Positions 1 to 9,333 of a DNA stretch of 41,960 nt are shown here, piece after piece. Within the stretch, counting starts at the first letter, position 1, and every line of letters starts with the position of its first letter. Under the pieces are notes generated by a model. That model was not told where the DNA came from and searched no databases. It saw only the letters and a list, made by a program, of their open reading frames with translations. The DNA comes from Methylocystis silviterrae. GTDB lineage: Bacteria; Pseudomonadota; Alphaproteobacteria; Rhizobiales; Beijerinckiaceae. The stretch is from NCBI RefSeq assembly GCF_013350005.1, contig NZ_JABVWW010000022.1, forward strand, positions 1 to 41,960. The letters are read 5' to 3'. The position numbers were made by a program, and so were the translations under genes.

Positions 1-79
1 GGAGGAGAAGCTGCGCTTCGCCATCCGCGAAGGCGGCCGAACCGTCGGCGCCGGCGTCGTCGCCAGCATTATCGAGTAA
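1..79 (+). CDS. tuf: Elongation factor Tu, C-terminal fragment
   Basis: Only the last 25 codons are inside the window; the reading frame begins at base 2 and stops with TAA at 77-79. The translation carries the conserved EF-Tu ending RFAIREGGRTVGAGVV followed by ASIIE. EF-Tu brings aminoacyl-tRNA to the ribosome as a GTP complex. Its position directly before rpsJ is the usual bacterial str-S10 arrangement, so rpsL, rpsG and fusA probably lie further upstream. Nothing can be said about the GTPase domain, which is outside the window. Confidence 0.96.
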   Translation, partial: EEKLRFAIREGGRTVGAGVVASIIE

Positions 80-124
80 AGCGAATCCCGGGCCGCGGGC
101 CAAGCGCTCGCTCTTGTGAAAGAA

Positions 125-146
125 GCCGCGCGCAACGGCGCGCGGC
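125..146 (+). promoter_or_regulatory. Hairpin in the rpsJ leader
   Basis: A perfect 9-bp inverted repeat (GCCGCGCGC / GCGCGCGGC, loop AACG) lies in the 112-bp gap between tuf and rpsJ. It has no T-tract, so it is not a standard intrinsic terminator. It could be a leader structure affecting readthrough into the S10 operon, or simply processing or stability RNA; the sequence does not decide. Confidence 0.4.
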
Positions 147-191
147 GCATGAAGGCGAGCAGAACCGCTCGCGGTCCTAAAGGACGGAACA

Positions 192-500
192 ATGAACGGT
201 CAAAATATCCGGATTCGCCTCAAGGCGTTCGATCACCGGATTCTCGACACGTCGACGAAGGAGATCGTCTCGACGGCCAAGCGCACGGGCGCTCAGGTCC
301 GCGGTCCGATTCCGCTTCCGACGCGCATCGAAAAATTCACGGTGAACCGTTCGCCGCACATCGACAAGAAGTCGCGCGAACAGTTCGAGATCAGAACGCA
401 TAAACGCGTTCTCGACATCGTCGATCCCACCCCGCAAACGGTGGACGCGCTCATGAAGCTCGATCTTGCCGCCGGCGTGGATGTCGAGATCAAGCTCTAA
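192..500 (+). CDS. rpsJ: 30S ribosomal protein S10
   Basis: 102 residues, the family's usual length. S10 binds the head of the small subunit and, with NusB, takes part in antitermination. The conserved [13 protein letters not shown] start and the central [17 protein letters not shown] segment are clear. The ATG at 192 follows GGAC-rich sequence and is the only sensible start. It is the first gene of the S10 block after tuf; rplC follows after 58 bp. Confidence 0.98.
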   Translation: MNGQNIRIRLKAFDHRILDTSTKEIVSTAKRTGAQVRGPIPLPTRIEKFTVNRSPHIDKKSREQFEIRTHKRVLDIVDPTPQTVDALMKLDLAAGVDVEIKL

Positions 501-558
501 ACGGAATTCAGGCGGCGCTCGCTAAAGGATGCGAGCGCGCTTTGCGAAGGATTGGATC

Positions 559-1296
559 ATGCGGTCGGGCGTCATCGCGCAAAAGGTCGGAATGACCCGC
601 ATCTTCACGGAGGCGGGCGAGCATGTGCCGGTCACGGTCCTGAAGCTCGACGGCTGCCAGGTCGTCGCGCAGCGGACTCAAGAGAAGAACGGCTACACCG
701 CCGTTCAACTCGGCATCGGCCGCGCCAAGGTCAAGAATGTCTCGAAGGCCGAACGCACGCGGTTCGCCGCGGCCTCGGTGGAGCCGAAGCTGAAGCTCGC
801 CGAGTTTCGGGTGAAAGAGGAAGAGTTGCTGCCGATCGGCGCCGAGATCACGGCGGATCATTTCGTCGTCGGCCAGTTCGTCGACGTGACGGGAACCTCC
901 ACCGGCAAAGGCTTTGCTGGCCCGATGAAGCGCTGGGGCTTCGGCGGTCTGCGGGCGACCCACGGCGTCTCCGTTTCGCACCGTTCGCACGGTTCGACCG
1001 GCGGCCGTCAGGATCCGGGCAAGACCTTCAAGAACAAGAAAATGGCCGGCCATATGGGGGTCGAGCGCGTCACCACGCAAAATCTGCGGGTGGTGCAGAC
1101 CGACCCCGCGCGGGGACTGCTGCTGGTCGAAGGCGCGGTGCCGGGCACGGCCGGCGGTTGGATTTTCGTGCGCGACGCGGTGAAACGCGCGCTGCCGAAG
1201 GATGCGCCGCAGCCGGGCAAATTCCGCCTCGGCAACGGACAGGGTGAAGCCGCGAATTTAGACGCCGCTCCGCAAGAAGCGAAGAAGGAGGACTGA
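559..1296 (+). CDS. rplC: 50S ribosomal protein L3
   Basis: 245 residues from the ATG at 559; the frame is open from an upstream ATG at 529, but [16 protein letters not shown] is the family's normal start and GAAGGA sits just before it. L3 binds near the 3' end of 23S rRNA and initiates large-subunit assembly. The glycine-rich region [15 protein letters not shown] and the [12 protein letters not shown] loop reaching toward the peptidyl-transferase centre are present. The protein is longer than the roughly 209 residues of E. coli L3 because of a C-terminal tail, as in other alphaproteobacteria. Confidence 0.97.
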   Translation: MRSGVIAQKVGMTRIFTEAGEHVPVTVLKLDGCQVVAQRTQEKNGYTAVQLGIGRAKVKNVSKAERTRFAAASVEPKLKLAEFRVKEEELLPIGAEITADHFVVGQFVDVTGTSTGKGFAGPMKRWGFGGLRATHGVSVSHRSHGSTGGRQDPGKTFKNKKMAGHMGVERVTTQNLRVVQTDPARGLLLVEGAVPGTAGGWIFVRDAVKRALPKDAPQPGKFRLGNGQGEAANLDAAPQEAKKED

Positions 1297-1299
1297 GCC

Positions 1300-1920
1300 G
1301 TGAAGATCGACGTCACGTCGTTCGACGGCCAGGCGGCCGGTTCGATCGAACTTTCCGATGAGGTCTTCGGCCTTGAGCCGCGCAAGGACCTGATCTTCCG
1401 CATGATCCGCTGGCAGCTTGCCAAGCGGCGCGCGGGCACCCATGCGGTGAAGAACCGCGCCGAGATCGCGCGCTCGGGCAAGAAGCTGCACAAGCAGAAG
1501 GGCACCGGCGGCGCCCGTCACGGCTCGGCGCGCGCGCCGCAGTTCCGTGGCGGCGGACGCGCCTTCGGCCCGGTGGTGCGCAGCCATGCGCATGACCTGA
1601 CCAAGAAGGTGCGCCAGCTCGCGCTGAAACATGCTCTGTCCGCGAAAGCCAAGGACGGCGGCATCATCGTTTGGGAGACGGCGGAGCTCGCCGAGCCCAA
1701 GACGAAGCTGCTCGCATCGAGTTTCGCCAAGACCGGCCTCGAGAACGCGATCATCATCGTCGGCGGCGCGCCGCAGAACAATTTCGTGCTCGCCGCACGC
1801 AATATCCCGAAGATCGACATCCTGCCCGTCGAAGGCGTCAATGTTTACGACATCCTCCGCCGCGAGAAGCTGGTGTTGACCCGCGCCGCCGTGGACGCGC
1901 TGGAGGCGCGACTGAAATGA
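1300..1920 (+). CDS. rplD: 50S ribosomal protein L4
   Basis: 206 residues, starting with GTG or ATG-equivalent at 1300 (GTG AAG ATC), three bases after the rplC stop and preceded by GAAGGAGG, a strong ribosome-binding site. L4 lines the peptide exit tunnel; in enterobacteria it also represses its own S10 operon, but whether that holds here is unknown. The arginine/glycine-rich loop around [16 protein letters not shown] and the [13 protein letters not shown] segment are typical. Its stop overlaps the rplW start as ATGA. Confidence 0.97.
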   Translation: MKIDVTSFDGQAAGSIELSDEVFGLEPRKDLIFRMIRWQLAKRRAGTHAVKNRAEIARSGKKLHKQKGTGGARHGSARAPQFRGGGRAFGPVVRSHAHDLTKKVRQLALKHALSAKAKDGGIIVWETAELAEPKTKLLASSFAKTGLENAIIIVGGAPQNNFVLAARNIPKIDILPVEGVNVYDILRREKLVLTRAAVDALEARLK

Positions 1921-2213
1921 GCAAGGACGTTCGCCATTACGACGTGATCGTCGCCCCGGTCATCACCGAGAAGGCGACGCTCGCCTCGGAGAGCAATAAG
2001 GTGGTCTTCAAGGTCGCCAAGACCGCGACGAAGCCGCAGATCAAGGCGGCGGTCGAAGGTCTCTTCGACGTCAAGGTCGAGGCGGTCAATACGCTGGTGC
2101 GCAAGGGAAAGGCCAAGACCTTTCGCGGTCAGCGCGGCCAGCAGAGCGACGTCAAGAAAGCGGTCGTGACTCTCGCCGAGGGCCACAAGATCGACGTGAC
2201 GACCGGACTGTAA
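1917..2213 (+). CDS. rplW: 50S ribosomal protein L23
   Basis: 98 residues from the ATG at 1917, which overlaps the rplD TGA (ATGA), so translation is probably coupled. The same frame is open far upstream inside rplD, but [21 protein letters not shown] is the family start. L23 sits at the tunnel exit and is a docking point for trigger factor and SRP. The C-terminal region has the usual basic loop [13 protein letters not shown]. Confidence 0.97.
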   Translation: MSKDVRHYDVIVAPVITEKATLASESNKVVFKVAKTATKPQIKAAVEGLFDVKVEAVNTLVRKGKAKTFRGQRGQQSDVKKAVVTLAEGHKIDVTTGL

Positions 2214-2234
2214 GGAAGGCGTGAGGATAGAACG

Positions 2235-3074
2235 ATGGCGCTGAAGACATTCAAGCCGGTCACGCCGAGCCTTCGCCAGCTCGTCATTGTCGACCGCAGA
2301 GAGCTCTACAAGGGCAAGCCGGTCAAGACTCTGACCGAGGGCAAGAGCTCAAAGGGCGGGCGCAACAACACCGGCCGGATCACCGTGCGTTTTCGCGGCG
2401 GCGGCCATAAGCAGGCCTATCGCGTCGTCGATTTCAAGCGGCGCAAGCTCGACGTTTCAGGCAAGGTCGAGCGGCTCGAATATGATCCGAACCGGACGGC
2501 GTTCATCGCGCTCATTCGCTACACGGACAATGAGCTTGCCTATATTCTCGCGCCGCAGCGGCTCTCCGTCGGCGACGAAGTGATCGCCGGCAATCAGGTC
2601 GACGTGAAGCCCGGCAACGCCATGCCGATCGCCAACATCCCTGTCGGCGCCATCGTGCACAATGTCGAGATGAAGATCGGCAAGGGCGGCGCCATCGCAA
2701 GGTCGGCCGGCACCTATGCGCAGATCGTCGGCCGCGACCAGGGCTATGTGATCATCAGACTGAATTCTGGCGAGCAGCGCCTCGTGCACGGCCAGTGCTT
2801 CGCGACGCTCGGCGCCGTGTCCAATCCTGATCATATGAACACCTCGATCGGCAAGGCCGGCCGTACACGCTGGCTCGGCCGGCGCCCGCACAATCGCGGC
2901 GTCACGATGAATCCGATCGACCATCCGCATGGCGGCGGCGAAGGCCGCACCTCTGGCGGTCGTCATCCGGTCACGCCCTGGGGCAAGCCGACCAAGGGCA
3001 AGAAGACCCGCACCAATAAATCCACCGACCGTTTCATTGTGTCCTCGCGACACAATCGCAAGAAGAAGGGCTAA
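2235..3074 (+). CDS. rplB: 50S ribosomal protein L2
   Basis: 279 residues, normal for L2. L2 helps join the subunits and supports peptidyl transfer. The diagnostic C-terminal signature [17 protein letters not shown], which includes the functionally important histidine, is intact, and the tail is strongly basic (RHNRKKKG). GTGAGGATAG upstream of the ATG at 2235 provides the ribosome-binding site. rpsS follows after only 3 bp. Confidence 0.98.
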   Translation: MALKTFKPVTPSLRQLVIVDRRELYKGKPVKTLTEGKSSKGGRNNTGRITVRFRGGGHKQAYRVVDFKRRKLDVSGKVERLEYDPNRTAFIALIRYTDNELAYILAPQRLSVGDEVIAGNQVDVKPGNAMPIANIPVGAIVHNVEMKIGKGGAIARSAGTYAQIVGRDQGYVIIRLNSGEQRLVHGQCFATLGAVSNPDHMNTSIGKAGRTRWLGRRPHNRGVTMNPIDHPHGGGEGRTSGGRHPVTPWGKPTKGKKTRTNKSTDRFIVSSRHNRKKKG

Positions 3075-3077
3075 CCC

Positions 3078-3356
3078 ATGGCGCGCTCGATTTGGAAGGG
3101 CCCGTTCGTCGACGGCTATCTTCTCAAGAAGGCCGAGACCTCGCGTGGTTCAGGCCGCTCCGAGGTGATCAAGATCTGGAGCCGCCGCTCCACGATCATC
3201 CCTCAATTCGTGGGACTGACCTTCGGCGTCCATAACGGCCAGAAACATATTCCCGTGTCCGTGTCGGAAGACATGATCGGGCACAAATTCGGCGAATTCG
3301 CTCCGACCCGCACCTTCCACGGCCATGCGGCCGACAAGAAGGCCAAGAGGGGCTAA
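3078..3356 (+). CDS. rpsS: 30S ribosomal protein S19
   Basis: 92 residues, typical of S19, which sits in the head of the small subunit with S13 near the A-site tRNA. The conserved [13 protein letters not shown] and HNGQKHIPV segments and the [13 protein letters not shown] ending are present. The stop codon lies in a 10-bp tandem repeat that also supplies the next gene's ribosome-binding site. Confidence 0.98.
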   Translation: MARSIWKGPFVDGYLLKKAETSRGSGRSEVIKIWSRRSTIIPQFVGLTFGVHNGQKHIPVSVSEDMIGHKFGEFAPTRTFHGHAADKKAKRG

Positions 3357-3374
3357 GAGAGGCTAAGAGAGGCT
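3351..3374 (+). repeat. 10-bp tandem repeat at the rpsS/rplV junction
   Basis: The unit GGCTAAGAGA occurs twice in a row (3351-3360 and 3361-3370) followed by a partial GGCT. The first copy contains the rpsS TAA stop; the second is a silent duplicate with another in-line TAA and a purine-rich GAGAGG before the rplV ATG. It looks like a replication-slippage duplication in the short spacer. Confidence 0.8.
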
Positions 3375-3378
3375 CACG

Positions 3379-3765
3379 ATGTCGAAGGAAGCCAATCCGC
3401 CCCGGCTTGCGGAAAATGAAGCGAAGGCTGTCGCGCGCATGCTGCGCGTCTCGCCGCAGAAGCTCAATCTGCTCGCGCAGTTGATCCGTGGCAAGAAGGT
3501 GGATCGCGCGCTCGCCGATCTGGAGTTCTCCAGAAAGCGGATCGCGCATGAGGTGAAGAAGGCGCTTGAAAGCGCCATCGCCAACGCCGAGAACAATCAC
3601 GGTCTCGACGTCGACGATCTCGTCGTCGCCCAGGCCTTTGTCGGAAAGGCGCTGGTGATGAAGCGTTTCCACGCCCGCGCCCGCGGCCGTGCGAGCCGCG
3701 TCGAGAAGCCGTTCGCCAATCTGACGATCATCGTGCGCGAAGTCCAAGCGCAAGCCAACGCCTAA
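3379..3765 (+). CDS. rplV: 50S ribosomal protein L22
   Basis: 128 residues. L22 spans the large subunit and its beta-hairpin lines the exit tunnel, a site linked to macrolide resistance in other bacteria. The core [22 protein letters not shown] and the C-terminal hairpin [18 protein letters not shown] are recognisable. GAGAGG before the ATG at 3379 serves as the binding site. rpsC follows after 13 bp. Confidence 0.97.
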   Translation: MSKEANPPRLAENEAKAVARMLRVSPQKLNLLAQLIRGKKVDRALADLEFSRKRIAHEVKKALESAIANAENNHGLDVDDLVVAQAFVGKALVMKRFHARARGRASRVEKPFANLTIIVREVQAQANA

Positions 3766-3778
3766 AGGATTTAAAACC

Positions 3779-4528
3779 ATGGGTCAGAAGGTTAATCCGA
3801 TCGGGCTGCGACTGGGCGTCAACCGCACCTGGGATTCGCGCTGGTTCGCCAATAAGGGCGAATACGCCAAGCTCCTTCACGAGGACATGGCGATCCGCGA
3901 AACGGTGTCGAAAACGCTGAAGCAGGCGGCGGTGTCGAAGATCGTCATCGAGCGCCCGCACAAGAAGTGCCGCGTCACGATCTATTCGGCGCGTCCCGGC
4001 GTCGTCATCGGCAAGAAGGGCGCGGACATCGACAAGATCCGCAAGCTCGTGGGCAAGCTCACCGGCAGCGAAGTCGTCATCAACATCGTCGAAGTGCGCA
4101 AGCCCGAAACCGAGGCCGCGCTCGTCGCCGAGTCGATCGCGCAGCAGCTGGAACGTCGCGTCGCCTTCCGCCGCGCGATGAAGCGCGCCGTGCAATCGGC
4201 CATTCGGCTGGGCGCGCAGGGCATTCGCATCAATTGTTCGGGCCGTCTCGGCGGCGCCGAGATCGCCCGTCTCGAATGGTATCGCGAAGGACGCGTGCCG
4301 CTGCACACGCTGCGCGCCGACGTCGATTACGGCACCGCCACCGCGCATACCGCCTATGGCGCTTGCGGTATCAAGGTCTGGATCTTCAAGGGCGAAATCC
4401 TCGAGCATGATCCGATGGCGCAGGATAAGAAGGCGGCCGAACAGGCGTCCGGCGGCGATCATGGCGATCGCGACCGTGGCGGCGAACGCCGCCGTCGCGA
4501 GCACCGCGAACCGCGCGACGCGGCGTAA
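3779..4528 (+). CDS. rpsC: 30S ribosomal protein S3
   Basis: 249 residues with the N-terminal [20 protein letters not shown], a KH RNA-binding region containing [14 protein letters not shown], and the C-terminal S3 domain ([17 protein letters not shown]). S3 lies at the mRNA entry site and takes part in unwinding mRNA. After about residue 213 there is a charged, low-complexity tail rich in Asp, Arg and Glu ([17 protein letters not shown]), a frequent feature of alphaproteobacterial S3. AAGGA precedes the start. Confidence 0.97.
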   Translation: MGQKVNPIGLRLGVNRTWDSRWFANKGEYAKLLHEDMAIRETVSKTLKQAAVSKIVIERPHKKCRVTIYSARPGVVIGKKGADIDKIRKLVGKLTGSEVVINIVEVRKPETEAALVAESIAQQLERRVAFRRAMKRAVQSAIRLGAQGIRINCSGRLGGAEIARLEWYREGRVPLHTLRADVDYGTATAHTAYGACGIKVWIFKGEILEHDPMAQDKKAAEQASGGDHGDRDRGGERRRREHREPRDAA

Positions 4529-4552
4529 CGAACAAGATTAAAGAGCGCAATC

Positions 4553-4966
4553 ATGCTGCAACCCAAACGCACCAAGTTCCGCAAGGCCTTCAAGGGCCGC
4601 ATCCGTGGCGCCTCCAAGGCGGGCTTTTCGCTGAACTTCGGTCAGTTCGGCCTTAAGGCGCTGGAGCCGGATCGCATCACCGCGCGCCAGATCGAGGCCG
4701 CGCGCCGCGCCATGACGCGCCATATGAAGCGCGCCGGCCGCGTCTGGATCCGCATCTTCCCCGACGTGCCGGTCTCCAAGAAGCCGACCGAAGTGCGTAT
4801 GGGCAAGGGCAAGGGCGCGCCGGAATTCTGGGCCGTGCGCGTTGCGCCCGGCCGCATCATGTTCGAGATTGACGGCGTCCCGGCGCCTATCGCGCGCGAG
4901 GCCTTGACGCTCGCCGCCGCGAAGCTGCCGATCAAGACGCGCTTCATCGAACGCATCGCCGAATAA
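4553..4966 (+). CDS. rplP: 50S ribosomal protein L16
   Basis: 137 residues, the normal length. L16 contacts the A-site tRNA elbow and the central protuberance. [16 protein letters not shown] and [24 protein letters not shown] are the family signatures. Strong match with no irregularity. It is followed after 10 bp by rpmC. Confidence 0.98.
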   Translation: MLQPKRTKFRKAFKGRIRGASKAGFSLNFGQFGLKALEPDRITARQIEAARRAMTRHMKRAGRVWIRIFPDVPVSKKPTEVRMGKGKGAPEFWAVRVAPGRIMFEIDGVPAPIAREALTLAAAKLPIKTRFIERIAE

Positions 4967-4976
4967 GGGGAACGTG

Positions 4977-5189
4977 ATGAAATCCAAACAGCGCCTCTCC
5001 GACATCAAGGCGATGACCGAAGATCAGCTCAATGACGAAGTGCTGAAGCTCAAGAAAGAGCAGTTCAATCTGCGCTTCCAGCGGGCGACCGGCCAGCTCG
5101 AGAACACCTCACGCGTGCGCGTCGTTCGTCGCGACATTGCCCGCACGAAAACCATCGCCGCGCATAAGCGCGCCGAAAAGCAGGGTTAA
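4977..5189 (+). CDS. rpmC: 50S ribosomal protein L29
   Basis: 70 residues from the ATG at 4977; a GTG immediately before it (4974) is also in frame but [14 protein letters not shown] with AAGGGGAACG upstream is the better start. L29 is a small helical-hairpin protein next to L23 at the tunnel exit. The helical pattern [33 protein letters not shown] is typical. Confidence 0.96.
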   Translation: MKSKQRLSDIKAMTEDQLNDEVLKLKKEQFNLRFQRATGQLENTSRVRVVRRDIARTKTIAAHKRAEKQG

Positions 5190-5195
5190 AGCGCC

Positions 5196-5438
5196 ATGCC
5201 GAAGCGAATTCTCCAGGGCGTCGTCGTCAGCGACAAGCAGAACAAGACCGTGGTGGTGAAGGTCGAACGTCGCTTCACCCACCCGCTGTTCCAGAAGACG
5301 GTGCGCCGCACGAAGAACTATCACGCCCATGACGAGAACGGCGCGTTCAAGGTGGGCGATTCGGTGACGATCGAAGAGACCGCGCCGATCTCGAAATTGA
5401 AGCGCTGGCGGGTCGTCGAAGTGACGGCCGAGGCGTAG
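5196..5438 (+). CDS. rpsQ: 30S ribosomal protein S17
   Basis: 80 residues. S17 is an OB-fold primary binder of 16S r[33 protein letters not shown] and the [20 protein letters not shown] region match the family. The spacer to rplN is 72 bp and shows no clear hairpin or promoter. Confidence 0.97.
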   Translation: MPKRILQGVVVSDKQNKTVVVKVERRFTHPLFQKTVRRTKNYHAHDENGAFKVGDSVTIEETAPISKLKRWRVVEVTAEA

Positions 5439-5510
5439 TCGTTAGAACGAACTGTCCGGACGAAGTCGGCGCGAAACCGAAACCAGACCGGAACGAAAGG
5501 CGGGTAAGCC

Positions 5511-5879
5511 ATGATTCAGATGCAAACCAATCTCGACGTCGCCGACAACTCCGGCGCGCGCCGCGTGATGTGCATCAAGGTGCTGGGCGGCTCCAAGCGC
5601 AAATACGCCGGCGTCGGCGACATTATTGTCGTGTCGATCAAGGAGGCGATTCCGCGCGGCCGCGTCAAGAAGGGCGATGTGCTGAAGGCCGTCGTCGTTC
5701 GCACCGCGAAGGACATCAAGCGTGCCGACGGCTCCGTGATCCGTTTCGATTCGAACGCCGCGGTGCTGATCAACAATCAGAAAGAGCCGATCGGCACCCG
5801 CATTTTCGGGCCTGTGCCGCGCGAGCTGCGCGCCAAGAACCACATGAAGATCATCTCGCTCGCCCCGGAGGTTTTGTAA
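5511..5879 (+). CDS. rplN: 50S ribosomal protein L14
   Basis: 122 residues, the family standard. L14 forms intersubunit bridges and is the docking site for Rsf[22 protein letters not shown] and the C-terminal [21 protein letters not shown] are diagnostic. GAAAGGCGGG precedes the ATG at 5511. The stop TAA shares its last base with the rplX ATG (TAATG). Confidence 0.98.
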   Translation: MIQMQTNLDVADNSGARRVMCIKVLGGSKRKYAGVGDIIVVSIKEAIPRGRVKKGDVLKAVVVRTAKDIKRADGSVIRFDSNAAVLINNQKEPIGTRIFGPVPRELRAKNHMKIISLAPEVL

Positions 5880-6196
5880 TGGCCGCCAAGATCAAGAAGG
5901 GCGACAAAGTCGTCGTTCTCGCCGGCCGCGACAAGGGCCGCAGCGGCGAAGTGTTGCGCGTGATCCCCGACGAGGGCCGCGCCGTCGTCGACGGCGTCAA
6001 TATCGTCAAGCGCCATCAGCGTCAGACCAAGGATCGCGAAGCCGGCATCATCAACAAGGCCGCGCCGATCAATTTGTCGAATCTGGCGGTCGCCGATCCC
6101 AAGGACGGCAAGGCGACGCGCGTTGGATTCAAGATTCTCGACGACGGCCGCAAGGTCCGCGTCGCCAAGCGTTCCGGAGAATTGATCGATGGCTGA
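5879..6196 (+). CDS. rplX: 50S ribosomal protein L24
   Basis: 105 residues starting at the ATG that overlaps the rplN stop by one base. L24 is an assembly initiator that binds the 5' end of 23S rRNA through a KOW domain, seen as [22 protein letters not shown]. The middle [17 protein letters not shown] is typical. Its last eight bases overlap the start of rplE, suggesting coupled translation. Confidence 0.97.
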   Translation: MAAKIKKGDKVVVLAGRDKGRSGEVLRVIPDEGRAVVDGVNIVKRHQRQTKDREAGIINKAAPINLSNLAVADPKDGKATRVGFKILDDGRKVRVAKRSGELIDG

Positions 6197-6911
6197 GGAA
6201 AAGAAGCCCAAGGCCGAAAAGCCCGCCAAGGCTCAAAAGCCCGCCGCCGAAGGCGCGGAGGCGAAGGAGCCGAAGAAGGCCGCCGCCAAATCGGGCGAAA
6301 AGCCTGCGGCTAAGGAAAAGCCGGCGAAGGCCGGCGACGACGCGGCTGTGGTCGGTGCGGACGGCGCCTATGTGCCGCGCATGCGGAAGCATTACGAAGA
6401 GGTCGTGCGCGAGACGCTGCAGAAGCAGTTCGGATATAAGAACGCGCTCGAAGTGCCGACGATCGAGAAGATCGTGCTCAACATGGGCGTTGGCGAATCC
6501 GTCAATGACAGCAAGAAGGCGACGTCGGCGGCGAGCGACCTTAGTCTTATCGCTGGCCAGAAGCCGGTCATCACCCGCGCGCGCAAGGCGATCTCGACCT
6601 TCAAGCTGCGCGAGAACATGCCGATCGGCGCGAAGGTGACGCTGCGCAAGACGCGGATGTATGAGTTTCTGGATCGTCTGATCACCGTGGCGCTGCCGCG
6701 CGTGCGCGACTTCCGCGGATTGAATCCGAAGTCCTTCGACGGTCGCGGGAACTATGCGCTCGGCATCAAGGAGCACATCGTGTTCCCCGAAATCGACTAC
6801 GACAAGGCGGAGTCGATCCTGGGCATGGACGTGATCGTTTGCACGACGGCCAAGACCGACGAAGAGGCGCGCGCCTTGCTGAAGGCGTTCAATTTCCCGT
6901 TCCGGCAGTGA
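6189..6911 (+). CDS. rplE: 50S ribosomal protein L5 with an N-terminal Lys/Ala/Pro extension
   Basis: 240 residues against about 180 for typical L5. The normal L5 begins at about residue 58 ([14 protein letters not shown]), continues with the conserved [11 protein letters not shown] and [17 protein letters not shown], and ends in the expected place. Residues 1-57 are low-complexity, with recurring EKPAK/KPAA units. The extension starts at the ATG overlapping rplX, and no later ATG exists before the L5 core apart from one at residue 62 within the conserved part, so the extension is probably translated. L5 binds 5S rRNA in the central protuberance. The function of the tail is unknown. Confidence 0.94.
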   Translation: MAEEKKPKAEKPAKAQKPAAEGAEAKEPKKAAAKSGEKPAAKEKPAKAGDDAAVVGADGAYVPRMRKHYEEVVRETLQKQFGYKNALEVPTIEKIVLNMGVGESVNDSKKATSAASDLSLIAGQKPVITRARKAISTFKLRENMPIGAKVTLRKTRMYEFLDRLITVALPRVRDFRGLNPKSFDGRGNYALGIKEHIVFPEIDYDKAESILGMDVIVCTTAKTDEEARALLKAFNFPFRQ

Positions 6912-6958
6912 GGGCGTAACGGCTCCTCAAACGCGGATACTGAAAGGCGAAACTGGTA

Positions 6959-7264
6959 ATGGCGAAGAAAAGCGCGATTGAGAACAACAAGCGGAAGCGA
7001 AGGCTCGTGAAGTCTTACGCCGGGCGGCGCGCGCGGCTGAAGGCGGTTGCGAACGACAAGACGCTGAGCGTCGAAGAGCAGTTCGAGGCGCGTCTCAAGC
7101 TTGCTGAGCTCCCGCGCAATTCGGCGCCGGTTCGCGTGCGCAACCGCTGCGAAGTGTCGGGCCGTCCGCGCGGCTTTTATCGCAAGCTGAAAATGTCGCG
7201 CATTGCGCTACGCGAATTGGGGTCCCGCGGCCTGGTGCCCGGCCTCGTGAAGTCAAGCTGGTAA
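6959..7264 (+). CDS. rpsN: 30S ribosomal protein S14
   Basis: 101 residues, the long zinc-independent type of S14; the CxxC zinc pair of the short type is absent, with only one cysteine in [18 protein letters not shown]14 is required for late assembly of the small-subunit head. [18 protein letters not shown] is a standard start. It is placed between rplE and rpsH as usual in the spc block. Confidence 0.97.
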   Translation: MAKKSAIENNKRKRRLVKSYAGRRARLKAVANDKTLSVEEQFEARLKLAELPRNSAPVRVRNRCEVSGRPRGFYRKLKMSRIALRELGSRGLVPGLVKSSW

Positions 7265-7274
7265 GGAGACGCAG

Positions 7275-7673
7275 ATGGCGATCAACGATCCATTGGGCGA
7301 TCTCCTCACCCGCATCCGCAACGCGCAGATGCGCCGCAAGGACAAGGTCTCCTCTCCGGGCTCGAAGCTGCGCGCGCATGTGCTCGACGTGCTGAAGGAA
7401 GAGGGCTATATCCGCGGCTATAGCAGCACTGACTTCGGCAATGGCCGGACCGAGTTCGAGATCGAACTGAAATATTTCGACGGCGAACCGGTCATCAAGC
7501 AGATCGAACGCGTGTCGCGTCCGGGCCGCCGCGTCTATGCGGCGGTTGACGCAGTGCCGCGCGTGGCGAATGGCCTCGGCGTCACCATCGTGTCGACTCC
7601 GAAGGGCGTCATGGCCGATCACGCGGCGCGCGAGAATAATGTCGGTGGCGAGGTGCTGTGCAAGGTCTTCTAG
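7275..7673 (+). CDS. rpsH: 30S ribosomal protein S8
   Basis: 132 residues. S8 binds the central domain of 16S rRNA and in E. coli represses the spc operon; the same control here is only inference. [15 protein letters not shown] at the N-terminus and the ending [16 protein letters not shown] are characteristic. TAAGGAGACGC gives a strong ribosome-binding site before the ATG at 7275. Confidence 0.98.
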   Translation: MAINDPLGDLLTRIRNAQMRRKDKVSSPGSKLRAHVLDVLKEEGYIRGYSSTDFGNGRTEFEIELKYFDGEPVIKQIERVSRPGRRVYAAVDAVPRVANGLGVTIVSTPKGVMADHAARENNVGGEVLCKVF

Positions 7674-7705
7674 ACCTTGCGCCTCATCAAACAGGATTTG
7701 CAACC

Positions 7706-8239
7706 ATGTCTCGTATCGGCAAGAAGCCTGTCGTCATTCCCGCCGGCGTCACCGCCAAGGTGGACGGTCAGCTCGTGCAGGTGAAGGGCGCGAAGGGCCA
7801 GCTGGAGTTCCTGGCGCCCGACGACGTTTCCGTCGTCCAGCAGGACAACGCCATCTCGGTCGACCCGCGCAATGAAACCAAGCGCGCCCGCGCGCTGTGG
7901 GGCACGGCGCGCGCCCAGATCAACAATATCGTCGTCGGCGTGACCACGGGCTTTGAGAAGAAGCTTGAGATCACCGGCGTCGGCTATCGCGCCGCGGTGC
8001 AGGGAAAAACGCTGCAACTCGCGCTCGGCTATTCGCATGACGTGAGCTATCCGATTCCGGCCGGCATCGCGATCGTGACGCCGAAGCCGACGGAAATCAG
8101 CATCAGCGGCATGGATCGGCGCCAGGTCGGTCAAGTCGCCGCCGAGATCCGCGCCCTGCGCCCGCCCGAGCCCTACAAGGGCAAGGGCGTCAAATATGCC
8201 AATGAATTCATCTTCCGCAAGGAAGGCAAGAAGAAGTAA
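7706..8239 (+). CDS. rplF: 50S ribosomal protein L6
   Basis: 177 residues from the ATG at 7706; the frame extends upstream to 7658 but [15 protein letters not shown] is the family start and ACAGGA sits ahead of it. L6 has two similar domains and lies near the factor-binding site. The C-terminal [16 protein letters not shown] is the L6 signature. It is followed after 9 bp by rplR. Confidence 0.97.
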   Translation: MSRIGKKPVVIPAGVTAKVDGQLVQVKGAKGQLEFLAPDDVSVVQQDNAISVDPRNETKRARALWGTARAQINNIVVGVTTGFEKKLEITGVGYRAAVQGKTLQLALGYSHDVSYPIPAGIAIVTPKPTEISISGMDRRQVGQVAAEIRALRPPEPYKGKGVKYANEFIFRKEGKKK

Positions 8240-8248
8240 GGACCCGCC

Positions 8249-8611
8249 ATGGCCAGGGATGTCAAAGTCGAACAGCGTCGAAAGGCGCGGGTGCGCCGGG
8301 CGATCCGTGAACGCGCCAAGGGGCGGTTGCGCCTTTCGGTGTTTCGCTCGTCCAAGCAGATCTATGCGCAGATCATCGACGACGAGAAGGGCGCGACGGT
8401 CGCCGCCGCCTCTTCGCTCGAGAAGGCGAACCGCGAGGGTCTGAAGACCGGCGCGGACGTCGAGGCGGCGAAGGTCGTCGGCAAGCTCCTCGCGGAGCGC
8501 GCCGTCGCCAAGGGCGTCAAAGAGGTCGTTTTCGACCGTGGCGCTTACATGTATCACGGGCGCGTCAAGGCGCTGGCCGACGGCGCCCGCGAGGGCGGTC
8601 TGGAGTTTTAA
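8249..8611 (+). CDS. rplR: 50S ribosomal protein L18
   Basis: 120 residues. L18 carries 5S rRNA into the large subunit together with L5. The arginine-rich N-terminus, the [18 protein letters not shown] strand and the ending [28 protein letters not shown] are typical. AAGGACCCGCC precedes the ATG. A 138-bp gap follows before rpsE. Confidence 0.97.
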   Translation: MARDVKVEQRRKARVRRAIRERAKGRLRLSVFRSSKQIYAQIIDDEKGATVAAASSLEKANREGLKTGADVEAAKVVGKLLAERAVAKGVKEVVFDRGAYMYHGRVKALADGAREGGLEF

Positions 8612-8617
8612 CTGGGG

Positions 8618-8641
8618 GCGCGCGCCGTTGAGGGCGCGCGC
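8618..8641 (+). terminator. Hairpin just after rplR
   Basis: A perfect 9-bp GC stem (GCGCGCGCC / GGCGCGCGC) with loop GTTGAG begins 6 bp after the rplR stop and is followed by only TTCT. It could be a weak terminator or an mRNA-processing or stability element inside the superoperon. Genes on both sides are essential, so complete termination here is unlikely unless rpsE has a promoter in the gap. Confidence 0.4.
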
Positions 8642-8660
8642 TTCTCGCGCGGAATGCGTG

Positions 8661-8678
8661 CCGGCGCAGATGCGCCGG
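8661..8678 (+). repeat. Short palindrome in the rplR-rpsE gap
   Basis: CCGGCGCA-GA-TGCGCCGG is a perfect 8-bp inverted repeat placed 20 bp after the hairpin at 8618-8641. It may form a second stem in the leader of rpsE. No function can be assigned from the sequence. Confidence 0.45.
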
Positions 8679-8749
8679 GCGTCGATCCGATGGGTCGGCA
8701 GTGAAGGAAGCGAGCGGCGCATCACGCCGCGTAAGTGACGGAAGAGACA

Positions 8750-9322
8750 ATGGCGCGTGAAGGAGAAGGCGGTCGCGGCCGCGATCGGGATCGTGACGAT
8801 CGCGACGGCGAATTTGTGGATCGTCTGGTCCACATCAATCGCGTCGCGAAGGTGGTGAAGGGCGGCCGGCGTTTCGGCTTCGCCGCGCTCGTCGTCGTCG
8901 GCGACCAGAAAGGCCGCGTTGGCTATGGACACGGCAAGGCGCGCGAAGTGCCTGAGGCGATCCGCAAGGCGACGGAAGCGGCGAAGCGCGCGTTGATCCG
9001 CGTGCCGCTGCGCGAAGGCCGCACGCTGCATCATGACGTTCATGGCCGCCATGGCGCGGGCCGCGTCATCCTGCGCGCGGCGCCGGCCGGCACCGGAATC
9101 ATCGCCGGCGGTCCAATGCGCGCGATTTTCGAAACGCTGGGCATGCACGACGTCGTGGCGAAGAGCCAGGGGTCGTCGAATCCCTACAACATGATCCGCG
9201 CGACCTTCGATGCGCTCGGCCGCGAAGACTCGCCGCGCTCCGTCGCGGCGCGCCGCTCGCTTAAAGTTTCGGTGCTGCAGTCGCGCCGTCAAGGCGTCGA
9301 CGCCGACGCCGTCGACGCGTAA
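8750..9322 (+). CDS. rpsE: 30S ribosomal protein S5
   Basis: 190 residues from the ATG at 8750, preceded by GGAAGAGA; an in-frame GTG at 8735 is less likely. S5 controls decoding accuracy and helps mRNA unwinding. After a charged low-complexity start (residues 2-20, mainly Arg/Asp/Gly) come the S5 domain [21 protein letters not shown] and the C-terminal fold [18 protein letters not shown]. The charged start is seen in other alphaproteobacterial S5 proteins. Confidence 0.96.
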   Translation: MAREGEGGRGRDRDRDDRDGEFVDRLVHINRVAKVVKGGRRFGFAALVVVGDQKGRVGYGHGKAREVPEAIRKATEAAKRALIRVPLREGRTLHHDVHGRHGAGRVILRAAPAGTGIIAGGPMRAIFETLGMHDVVAKSQGSSNPYNMIRATFDALGREDSPRSVAARRSLKVSVLQSRRQGVDADAVDA

Positions 9323-9333
9323 GGAGACGACCC

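Noticed and set aside
7670-9292. Very long open frame on the minus strand (540 codons) across rplF-rplR-rpsE
   Set aside because: It is antisense to three certain ribosomal genes, with arginine/aspartate-rich composition and no family resemblance; a product of high GC codon bias.
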